Source of the DNA: Rhypophila decipiens
Taxonomy: Eukaryota; Ascomycota; Sordariomycetes; Sordariales; Naviculisporaceae
Direction: 5' to 3'
DNA length: 64,000 bases
NCBI GenBank assembly: GCA_033297075.1
Contig: MU858123.1
Coordinates: 107,465 to 171,464 of the forward strand
Of the stretch, positions 23,104-31,836 are shown piece after piece. The position numbers and the translations under genes are program-made. Numbering within the stretch: position 1 is the first letter of the stretch; each line of letters begins with the position of its first letter. Below the pieces are notes generated by a model. That model made no database searches. It was not told where the DNA came from and was given only the letters and a program-made list of their open reading frames with translations.

Positions 23104-24760
23104 ATGACCTCTCCAAGTGGTCTATCCGCCGAGGAAGCTTCCCCAATCAAAGTTGTAGGTTCAATAAGCGCATTCAAATCCGTGAATATTGTGAACCTGT
23201 TCTGACGGCGATCTGGGTTAGGATCCTGACCTGGAAAGAGAGGACCATGTCGATGACGGGTACCGAAAAGCCATGCTTTCCTTTTCGTCGCATCCGACGA
23301 ATAATCAATTGTCGTCTGAGGCGAATACATCGAGCTGGACTGACCAACAAGCGATATATGTAGTGAAGAAAGCCTGCGATCTTCCACGGCATCATTGAGC
23401 TCGTCAATCCTCAACTATCGCAAGGTGAATGGAAGGACATATCCCAACTTTAAGGATGCAGAATACTGGTCGGTCTTGCCGTTGCTGTCTCACTCTCCAG
23501 AGACTCCACTCCACGATGCCTTTTCTGATGAGCAAAACAGGCAACCAAACGACGAGATTCAGAATGAGGGACTGGATCTTCAGTCAGTGTCTCTTTTTGG
23601 TGTTTATCTGCCATGTGAGAGTGAGCTGACCAAGCTTGTAGCCACCACATGATGTACCTCGTGCATGACAATGCTCTCCATCTCGCTCCTATCAAGGATC
23701 CTAAGATGGTGCTCGACATCGGTACCGGGACAGGTCTCTGGGCAACGTAAGATGACGAACTCTCGTAACAAGAAGAGTCAAGCTTACAAGCTATTAGAGA
23801 CTTTGCAGATCAGTATCCCTCTGCGCAAGTTATAGGGACTGACCTGTCCCCTATCCAGGTAACGCGTGCCCCGTTCCCCCACTTCCCGGCATTTGCTGAT
23901 TCTTATGCTCACCTAATAATTACCCTCATGGCAAGCCTTCCTGGGTACCATCAAACTGCACCTTCCAACTCGACGACGCCACCCAACCCTGGACATTCCC
24001 AGACTCAACATTCGACTTTATCCACCTCCGCTTCCTCCTAGGCTCGGTCCCCGACTGGCCCGCCCTGTACGCCGAAGCCCTCCGCTGCCTCAAACCAGGC
24101 GGCTGGCTCGAACACAGCGACTTCACAATCCGTCTCTGCTGCGACGACGGCTCAGTATCCATCGGCTCCCAGGATGATCCCTCCAGCTCATGCGTCTACA
24201 CAACCTGGAACGAATTCTTCGCGCAAGCAGGCGAGAAGACAGGCCGCACGTTCATGGTCACCGACAAAGACGCACACATTGACGCCATGAAATCTGCGGG
24301 CTTTGAAGAAGCGGACAAGATCTTTACGAGGAATTTCAAATTGCCCCTGGGAACATGGGCTGCTGACAAGAGGTGGAAAGAGATTGGGGCGTTTAATAAA
24401 GCCAGTTGTGAGCAGGGCTTGGAGGGGTATGCGTTATACCTCGGCACGCAGATTCTTGGGTGGAGTGAGGAGGAGATGAGGGAGCTGTTTGGGAGGATGG
24501 TTGAGGCTATGAATAGGAGGGATTGGCATGTTTATTACCCTTGGTGAGTTCCCTTCTTTTGTGTTTTTTATTTCAAGACAGAGCTGCAGTGCTCTTTCCA
24601 AAACCACAACTACTACCAGATCAGGTAGAGGGTACCTACCAGCTCTGAGAGCGGTTCATTTGTTACATGTATGCGGGCATCGAATCAAGGGCTGGATCCA
24701 TGTGGATAAGGCTGACGATAATATAGTGCGACGACCTGGGCGCAAAAGCCAGTTAGTTGA
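23104..24760 (+). CDS. LaeA/UMTA-like SAM-dependent methyltransferase
   Basis: I derive seven exons. The last six are approximately 23364-23468, 23541-23582, 23642-23746, 23798-23858, 23936-24543 and 24727-24760, all phase-consistent. The 5' exon (ATG at 23104, ending near 23155) and the acceptor at about 23364 are tentative. Conserved parts of this fungal family are present: SSILNYRKVNGRTY, DAEYW, NDEIQNEGLDL, the SAM-binding motif I VLDIGTGTGLWATDFA, GTDLSPIQPSWVP, and CLKPGGWLEH. The short last exon encodes ATTWAQKPVS, which restores the usual xxQKP end; without it the frame stops early at YYPW. Family members methylate small molecules or act like the regulator LaeA. The substrate is unknown, and no biosynthetic core enzyme is adjacent. 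Confidence 0.82.
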
Positions 24761-25129
24761 GGCAAAAGCGAAGAAACATGCTGGGAGAAAGCTGGTTCAG
24801 TATCGGTATGGTCACTATGGTGGGTATGGAAATGGAAAGCTGGGGAAAGCAGACGTAGATGACATTTTCAGATCTACACTGCTCTAGTCTAATTGATGAT
24901 GACCTCTATATATAGCCTGATATGTCTGCCAAGGTGCGAAAATGGTGGGAGAAGTGTGAAGAAAATGGCCCAGAAAGTATGCAAAAGAAAAGAAACCTTG
25001 TGTATCCACTCCACGGAACGCCAATACCAAAATGCCAAGCCCGTGGTTGTCATCAAGATAAGGTCGTGAAACATGCTAGTAACTTGGAAAACAGATAATG
25101 TCGACAAGATTGGGATTTGGTGTAGAAAC
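24761..25129. other. Convergent intergenic region
   Basis: This is the 3' flank of the methyltransferase (+) and the BTB-like gene (-). No gene is seen. Confidence 0.5.
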
Positions 25130-26267
25130 CTAGCCCTTCTGGAAATGGGTTCTCCGGTAGTGCGCCTCCAGAATCTTGGTTACCTCGCATTGCCGCCAGT
25201 CCTTCAGGTCCTGGAGGAGTTGAGCCTTGTACTTGACATACCCCTTGTGTGGCGAGCAATGTTGATGCCAGTTGTTCAGGGTATAGGCAAAGATGTGATC
25301 CAGTTCTTTGACCAAGATTGCGATTGACTCCTTCACTTCGCCAGACCTCGAGGGATCCGGCAACAATCCACCGTGGACGTCGTTTATTCTGGCCCACATG
25401 TTCACAAAGATCTGTCGGTCACATTCCTTGTTGCCCGCTATGCAGCATGTCTGGTTATTTGCCAGACGAGGTTCGACTTCGTTGTTCACGAAGAAAAGGA
25501 GGCACTTGATGAAGCCCTCGCGGCGGCGCTTCAACATCTCTAGATAGGTGTCTAGTGTAAGTAAACTGCCAGGAAACCATCGTTGAATTGACGAGTGACT
25601 TACCTGCCGGACTGCTCGGCTCAGTTCCCAAGACCCATTCACGGAATGTGAGCTCCACGTCGCCTGGTCGGTCCTCCATTGGCTTGTACTTTCTCGAGTA
25701 CGCGTCCCAAAAGAGGGAGTCGTCCTTCTCGAAAGGCAGGCAGGCTGGTATAGCGATCCTCCGTTCGTCCTTGATATAAGTATGAAACAAAAGGGCCGTC
25801 ATAACCTCATAAAATTGTACTCTTAGCCCGAGATGCCAAGATATCTGTGCCATGCTGACTGCGCTAACAGCACAATGGTTCTCATTCCTGAAGGCCCGGA
25901 TGCAGTGATCTGGCCAGCTGCCCGTATATGGAATGATGATTGGGAATAGGCTATAATTGCTGATGATGCTGAGGATCCGGTGCATGTCGACCAAGGTGGG
26001 AGTCAGGTTGACGCGCTGATGGTTCGAGTGAACCATGTGTAGAACTTGCACCATTGCCGAGATTGTTTCGCTGGATGTGGACATGCCTATGACTCGGAAG
26101 TCGATTATTCGCATTGAATGCGGTTTATCCCGCCAGATAGGCGATGCTCGCCTTAGCGTACATTCGCAAACTCTCAACAGGGTTATTCTCCCGGAGTCAG
26201 CGCAGGTCATCCGGCGTATAAGATCACCAGTTGGATCGATCACGATTTGTTGTTTGTTTTGGGACAT
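25130..26267 (-). CDS. BTB/POZ-like hypothetical protein
   Basis: Two exons, 26267-25604 and 25551-25130, with a 52-nt intron (GTAAGT...ACTAG), encode 361 aa. The first 120 residues resemble the divergent fungal BTB/POZ fold: an opening strand VIDPTGDL, RVCECTLRRASPIWR (the usual 'LSRASPVW' helix), and later helical segments (ISAMVQVLHMVHSNHQ, LTPTLVDMHRILSIISNY). The C-terminal half holds a Cys/His-rich stretch (NNQTCCIAGNKECDRQ...HQHCSPHKGY) typical of uncharacterised fungal BTB proteins. BTB domains mediate dimerisation and can recruit cullin-3, but a function for this protein is not known. No signal peptide or transmembrane segment is visible. Confidence 0.75.
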
Positions 26268-26933
26268 TTTTGGCTATGATGAACGTTGGTCGATCGGAAT
26301 GACGGTTGGTGAAGTTGTCCCAAAGTGAATGGGAAGATACTGTTGCCGGTTGGAGGTAAGATAGTGGTGTAAACCCAGCACAAGGAGTCGAGCTAGACAG
26401 TAAAGGGGCTGTCGCGGGGAAGGAAATAAACGGATGTAGAGGTGTGGTGGTGGATGTTGAGGACCGTGACCAAGGAAGATGGTTGACAGGAGATGTACTC
26501 AGCAGATGTTGAAGTCTGCAAGGTAGGAAGATGGATGACGGGGATGTGCAACGGGAAATGTGGAGGTCTGTGAAGAATACGGAAAGGAAGGAGGAAGGGT
26601 TTGGGCATTTGTAGAGGACAGGCAGATATCGAAACTTAATCAGTGCTTTTCAATTTGCCACCATGCCTATTTAGGCAAGCAAGTGAACCATCCAGACCCT
26701 CGTGACTATGATGAGGGCATGGCCAGTGCGGGTGTGGACCTCGCAAAATGATTGTAAACAAAGAAAGGGCGTGGTATGTGGCCTAATTATGTGCTACGGC
26801 TTTTGGTGGTTTTATCGGGATTGAAACGGCTGCTGAGGGATCCGTGGCTTCAGACTAATGGTAGATAGCTTCGAACACAGGCTGTCATTGGGAAAAGAAC
26901 AGATCGAATATAGCACCCATCCAGATATATCTT

Positions 26934-26969
26934 GATCAGTTAGCTGATCGGTTAGCAAATCGGTCACTG
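26934..26969. repeat. Imperfect 12-bp triple repeat
   Basis: The units GATCAGTTAGCT, GATCGGTTAGCA and AATCGGTCACTG follow each other without a gap. The function is unknown. Confidence 0.6.
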
Positions 26970-27465
26970 AATGCTGTGGCCATAAATTTGACGAAAATGG
27001 CCCTGAGAAACAAGCTTTCAGGAGGACTTTGACATGCGACGCCGTTCTGAACAAGTTCGGCACAGCGAAGGAAGAAATCGTCTCAGTGTCTTAGAGTGTC
27101 CAAAACCGTAAGGGGCTCGATGCTACTAGCAACAGCGTGTAAGGAATCTCAGAAACGCAATTACGCGCGACAGGGAGTCTGCGGACTTGATCGTCTTAGA
27201 TTGCACCTTACAAGGCTGCCAGGGTCAGCGGGGGATGTGGAACAGGCAGCCAATGGCAGCGCAGTAAAGATTGTGAACGGAGCCCCACCTCGGTTTGCCT
27301 CACCTCCTTCGCCGAGCCGACACAATCCGTTGGGTAAAAGTCTAGATGGTTTTGAAATTTGTTCTGGAATGAGCTGCACTTGATCAAAACTTTTCCTTAC
27401 TTCCTGTTTTGCAGAGCTGTTGCCAATGGACAGAGTCAATGACCTGCTCAAACTGACCTGCCTAT

Positions 27466-27483
27466 AACCCTAACCCTAACCCT
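27466..27483. repeat. Interstitial telomere-like (AACCCT)3
   Basis: Three perfect AACCCT units (complement of the fungal telomere TTAGGG) follow CCTATA. A two-unit block with the same CCTATAACCCTAACCCT context occurs in inverted orientation at 63960-63976. Confidence 0.85.
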
Positions 27484-27613
27484 CATATTCTCCCTTTGCT
27501 ACGCCCGAAATGTTAGGGCAGCTTCGAGCGCAATAACTTTGTATGTTCAATTTATTTCGAATCTTTGGCTCTGAGCTGAAGCCGTATTCCGGCTACAAAG
27601 GGGATTCACGCAG

Positions 27614-27828
27614 CGGGGAACAAGGTCCGGGTAGAGCCCGGAACAAAGCCGGGGACTACCAATGTCGGGGACACCTCCGGCGAAGTCGGGGAAGTCGGGG
27701 ACGGAGCACTGTGAAACCACCCCGAATGGTCAACTACAAAACTTACGACCCAACTCAAACTGAATGCTCAGGTACCGCCCAATGCGCCTACATGATACAT
27801 GTGGGGTGAGTGCATATTCGCTCGGGGA
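27614..27828 (+). promoter_or_regulatory. Cluster of six CGGGGA hexamers
   Basis: CGGGGA occurs at 27614, 27650, 27666, 27687, 27696 and 27823, all on the + strand and 180-400 bases upstream of the gene at 28011. Two copies, GCGGGG and CCGGGG, match the CreA consensus SYGGRG; the others do not. The spacing suggests a bound regulator or a degenerate local duplication. Confidence 0.4.
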
Positions 27829-28010
27829 CGCATCATCATGAGATCAGTGGTGGTTGGAGTCGCCGAAATGGCCCCATATTTATCAGGTGATGGTCATGAT
27901 GAAGCGAATGGCTGCAAACTTACAGCAAGAATAAATACCCAACCCAGCCATGGTATTACGAGCCGACTGCATTTCGATTCCAAGTACATCAATTCGCATC
28001 CTCATCCAGA

Positions 28011-29774
28011 ATGGCAACTCCAAAGAACATCATCATCGTCGGCGGCGTAGCAGGCGGCATGTCCTGCGCCACCCGTCTCCGCCGCCTCGATGAACACGCC
28101 AACATCATCGTCATCGAAAAAGGCCCCTTCATCAGCTACGCCAACTGCGGTCTCCCTTACGCCCTAGGCGGCGTGATAACAGACGAGTCCAAGCTGAATG
28201 TCCAAACCGCGGCCAAGATCGAGAGCTGGTTCAACGTTCGCGTACGAATCAACACGGAGCTGATGAGCATCGATCGAGAGTCCAAAACCATCAAGATCCG
28301 CGATGAACAGAACCCAAACAAGGACGAGTTCACCACCCTCCCCTATGACAAACTCGTCCTAGCAATGGGCGCCAAGCCCGTCCTTCCCAAAATCACCGGC
28401 ATTGACACAGCACGCATCTTCCAGCTGCACACCATTCCCGACCTGCGCGAACTGGAAGCCTTCATCAAAAAGACGGGAGCCAAACGAGCGGGCGTGATAG
28501 GCGGCGGCTTCATCGGCATCGAGGCGGTCGAGAACCTCAAGAAGCTCGGGCTGGACGTCACCCTCATCGAATTCCTCCCGCACGTCTTCGGCCCCATTGA
28601 CGCGGACATGGCCGAGATCTTGCACACAGAGATGCGCAAGAACGGCGTCAACCTGCTGCTCAACGCCCGCATGACCAAGATCCTGCCATCGACAGGTCAT
28701 TCCTGCTCCGTCTTTTTCGAGCATGATCCAGAGAACCCTCTCGTCTTTGACGTGGCCCTATGCGCGATAGGCATCAGACCCCGCACCTCGGTCGTCACCA
28801 GCGCGGGCATCGAGACAGGCAAGTTTGGCGGTATTAAAGTCAATGACTGTCTGCAGACCAACGACCCGGACATCTACGCCGTCGGCGACATGGTCGAGAC
28901 GTATAACCTCGTCGCAGGGACAAACATGATCACTGCCCTCGCCGGACCCGCCAATCGCCAGGGCCGTCTTGCAGCAGATCATATCTGCGGACGGACAGTC
29001 AAGTACCGCGGCAATGTCGGCGCAACAATCTGCAAGGTCTTTGACAAGACGTTGGGTCTGGTCGGATTCTCGCCCTCTGCGATGGACAGAATGGGCGGGT
29101 TCAAGTACGAGTATGTCACGGTCCATCCGCCCAACCATGCGGGATACTACCCCGGTGCGGCGAACATGACCATGCGCGTGGCGTTTGAGGTGCCGACGGG
29201 GAGATTACTCGGTGCGCAGATTGTAGGCGAGGAAGGCGTCGACAAGCGAATTGATGTCCTTGCCACCGCCATGCGCGCGGGAATGACGATTGAAGATCTA
29301 GAGCATTTGGAGTTGTGTTATGCACCGCCCTACAACGCCGCCAAGGATCCGGTCAATATGGCGGGATTTGTGGGCGGGAATGTTCTCAGAGGGGACGTCG
29401 AGATTGTGCATGCCGACGAGTTTGGGCGGTCCAATGCAGCAGCCGGCCCACCACCGCAGGGCGCCGACTGCGAGGGAGGAGGGAAGAAGCCCAAGTTGAG
29501 GTTGCAGGATTATCAGGTCGTGGATGTGAGGACACCGGCTGAGTGGAATCGAGGTCATTTGGCGACTGGTGTGAATGTACCCATCTCTGAACTCAGAGAG
29601 CATATTGGGGAACTGGACAAGAAGGCCAAGACGGTGGTTCTGTGCCAGGTTGGGTATAGAGGGTATCTGGCGTATCGCATCTTGAAGCAGTCGGGATTCG
29701 ATGTTCACAATCTGGATGGTGGTTTCAAGATTGTGACCGATGGAGGGTATGAAGACTTGCAAGCCAAGGTGTAG
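28011..29774 (+). CDS. CoA-disulfide reductase/rhodanese fusion (persulfide reductase type)
   Basis: This is an intronless gene for 587 aa. Residues 1 to about 460 form a class I pyridine nucleotide-disulfide oxidoreductase: the FAD-binding GGVAGG (11-16), the single redox Cys46 in SYANCGLPY (the CoA-disulfide reductase signature, not the CxxxxC of glutathione reductases), the NAD(P)H-binding GVIGGGFIGIE and the second FAD motif PDIYAVGD. Residues about 485-585 form a rhodanese domain with active Cys near 545 in LCQVGYRG. Bacterial enzymes of this architecture (for example Bacillus anthracis CoADR-RHD and Shewanella Npsr) reduce CoA disulfide or persulfides with NAD(P)H. No targeting signal is visible, so it is probably cytosolic. 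The missing introns and bacterial-type fusion raise horizontal transfer as a possibility. Codon use looks fungal. Confidence 0.92.
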   Translation: MATPKNIIIVGGVAGGMSCATRLRRLDEHANIIVIEKGPFISYANCGLPYALGGVITDESKLNVQTAAKIESWFNVRVRINTELMSIDRESKTIKIRDEQNPNKDEFTTLPYDKLVLAMGAKPVLPKITGIDTARIFQLHTIPDLRELEAFIKKTGAKRAGVIGGGFIGIEAVENLKKLGLDVTLIEFLPHVFGPIDADMAEILHTEMRKNGVNLLLNARMTKILPSTGHSCSVFFEHDPENPLVFDVALCAIGIRPRTSVVTSAGIETGKFGGIKVNDCLQTNDPDIYAVGDMVETYNLVAGTNMITALAGPANRQGRLAADHICGRTVKYRGNVGATICKVFDKTLGLVGFSPSAMDRMGGFKYEYVTVHPPNHAGYYPGAANMTMRVAFEVPTGRLLGAQIVGEEGVDKRIDVLATAMRAGMTIEDLEHLELCYAPPYNAAKDPVNMAGFVGGNVLRGDVEIVHADEFGRSNAAAGPPPQGADCEGGGKKPKLRLQDYQVVDVRTPAEWNRGHLATGVNVPISELREHIGELDKKAKTVVLCQVGYRGYLAYRILKQSGFDVHNLDGGFKIVTDGGYEDLQAKV

Positions 29775-30110
29775 GTGTTGACCGGATGGGAGGGGTGGAC
29801 GCGAGGGAGGCGCGTCTCGGTTGTATATTGTGAGCAACATCACCCAAACATGCCAACTTGCCAAGTCGAAATGTCGTACTCGGACCTGAGACTACTTTAT
29901 TATTATTCATTCATGCTACATGCACGTAAGCTGCAACCCCTATATGTAACAATAGGCGGGGATATTCCGCATCTTTCCGGTTACCACTCAGCACTGTCAG
30001 CAGGGTACGGATTTTCACAGGCATCAACGCTGCGTATTTATAAACCCTTCCGTTCTCCAAACACAACTTGCCCGTCCTTCCATCGTGTCACCGCTGTATC
30101 AACGCCCCCC
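29775..30110. other. Promoter region of the carboxylesterase gene
   Basis: This contains TATTTATAA at 30035-30043, about 70 bases before the ATG, in a normal fungal TATA position. There is no gene. Confidence 0.55.
30035..30043 (+). promoter_or_regulatory. Candidate TATA box of the carboxylesterase gene
   Basis: TATTTATAA lies 68 bases upstream of the start at 30111. A pyrimidine-rich stretch follows. Confidence 0.45.
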
Positions 30111-31811
30111 ATGATCTTGACCACAACCATCCTGCTTCTAGTGTCGCTCGGGCACGCAGCCTCACTACAGAAGAACAGCTGTAGATCAGCGGCAGAGCAT
30201 TTAAAAGTCGACACATCCAATGGACCAATCATAGGCCACATTTCACCCAATACTTCGTGCGTGGTGGAATTTCTCGGCATCCCCTATGCCAGACCTCCCA
30301 TAGGCGACCTGCGATTCGCGCCGCCTGAGAAACTTGCTCTCAAGACCAGTCCCGAGCCATACGCGGCCTCCAAATATGGCTTCGATTGCCCCCTGAACCC
30401 ATCCAAACCAGTCAACGGCTACCCCGGCTTCACCCCTCAGGCCCAGAGAATCATCAACAACTTTGCCTCGGCAGCGGGCACACCACAAAGCGAAGACTGC
30501 CTGACGCTGAACATCTGGACCCGAGCCCCTACTTCCCCCCAGAGCTCTCATGCTGCCTCCAAATCCAATGGCAAGCCCGTCCTGGTCTTCTTCTACGGCG
30601 GACGATTCACCATAGGAAACACCAACACGCCCTTCTACACGGGAAAATACTTCGCCCAATCGCAAGATATCGTCATCGTAACAGTCAACTACCGCCTCAA
30701 CATCTTTGGCTTCCCAGGCGGACCCGACACGACGTCCCAAAACCTCGGCCTACGAGACCAGCGTGCGGCGGTGGAGTGGATCCGGGATAACATTGCCTCT
30801 TTCGGTGGGGATCCCTCCAAAATTACCATCTCAGGGCAGTCCTCGGGCGGCGTAAGCGTTGACTACTGGGCATACGCCTACCGCCATGATCCCATCGTGA
30901 ACGGTATAATCGCACATTCCGGGAACGCATTCAGTTTCCCTGCGAACAGCAAGTCCATCCAGCAGTCCAACTGGGATGCCGTCGTCAAGGCTGCCAACTG
31001 CTCCCGCCCAAGCGACAGCACCAGTGCGGCCTCCCAGAACGACAGCAACCAGGAAGAGATAAAGTGCATGCGCTCCTTACCCTACCAAACAATTCTCGCA
31101 GCAACATCCGCCCTAAAACCAGCAAAGTCAAGCAGCATCCTCCGTTCGATCCCTCCATTCTGGCCGACCCCCGACAGCGAAACAGTCTTTTCAGCGCAAG
31201 AGTACATCTCTCTCACAGGGAATAGGTCTTTCGCCAAAATCCCAATGCTGCTAGGTAATACGCACAACGAAAACGGGTACTACCAGATCGCGGCCTTCGC
31301 ATCCCAAGGGATCCTCCCTACCCAGGCGCAGATCGACTCCTTCATCTTGGAGAGTTTCACCTGTCCCGTGAAGTTCCAAGCAGAGGGTAGACGGAAATTC
31401 GGTGTGCCGGCGTATATGTATCGGTATTTTGCTGATTGGGAAATTTTGAGGCTATTCGAGGATACGACGACGGGTATAACTAGTGGCGCGTATCATGGGG
31501 TAGATCTTCATATGCTTTTTGGGAATGGCGAGGAGGTGAGTGGTCTTGGCGGGAGCCCCGAGGAGGCAAGCAGGCGGAGGGAGCTGACGAAGTTGATGCA
31601 ACGGGCTTGGTTTGTCTTTGCTGATGATCCGTTGAATGGGTTGAGGAGGGAATTTGGATGGTCCGGCTTTTCGGATAAAGAAGGGCGGACTTTGAGGAGC
31701 CTGGCTTCGTTAGGGCAGGAGAATCGACCGGACATACGCTTTGAGGATCCAAGTGTGTATGATGGGGATTGTGGGAATGTGACTATGGGTGCGTTGGGCG
31801 GTGCTAGTTGA
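30111..31811 (+). CDS. Secreted type-B carboxylesterase/lipase
   Basis: This is an intronless 566-aa protein with a signal peptide at residues 1-17. It is an alpha/beta hydrolase of the type-B carboxylesterase family: FLGIPYARPPIGDLRF, SEDCLTLNIW (127-136), the nucleophile elbow GQSSGG with Ser244, the acid Glu in NTHNENGYY and the His in TSGAYHGVDLHMLFGN. The elbow is GQSSGG where most members have GESAGG. The oxyanion loop reads YGGRF instead of HGGGF, so the substrate pocket is probably altered, but the triad is complete. The start was chosen at the ATG that gives the signal peptide; the longer open frame upstream is leader sequence. The natural ester substrate cannot be predicted. Confidence 0.9.
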   Translation: MILTTTILLLVSLGHAASLQKNSCRSAAEHLKVDTSNGPIIGHISPNTSCVVEFLGIPYARPPIGDLRFAPPEKLALKTSPEPYAASKYGFDCPLNPSKPVNGYPGFTPQAQRIINNFASAAGTPQSEDCLTLNIWTRAPTSPQSSHAASKSNGKPVLVFFYGGRFTIGNTNTPFYTGKYFAQSQDIVIVTVNYRLNIFGFPGGPDTTSQNLGLRDQRAAVEWIRDNIASFGGDPSKITISGQSSGGVSVDYWAYAYRHDPIVNGIIAHSGNAFSFPANSKSIQQSNWDAVVKAANCSRPSDSTSAASQNDSNQEEIKCMRSLPYQTILAATSALKPAKSSSILRSIPPFWPTPDSETVFSAQEYISLTGNRSFAKIPMLLGNTHNENGYYQIAAFASQGILPTQAQIDSFILESFTCPVKFQAEGRRKFGVPAYMYRYFADWEILRLFEDTTTGITSGAYHGVDLHMLFGNGEEVSGLGGSPEEASRRRELTKLMQRAWFVFADDPLNGLRREFGWSGFSDKEGRTLRSLASLGQENRPDIRFEDPSVYDGDCGNVTMGALGGAS

Positions 31812-31836
31812 GTATGATGATGATTGAAGTTTCAAC

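Larger units (their letters stand above)
26268..28010. other. Divergent 1.7-kb intergenic region
   Basis: No gene is seen. It contains a 12-bp imperfect triplication (26934-26969), three telomere-type AACCCT units (27466-27483) and six CGGGGA hexamers (27614-27828) in the upstream region of the reductase/rhodanese gene. Confidence 0.55.
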
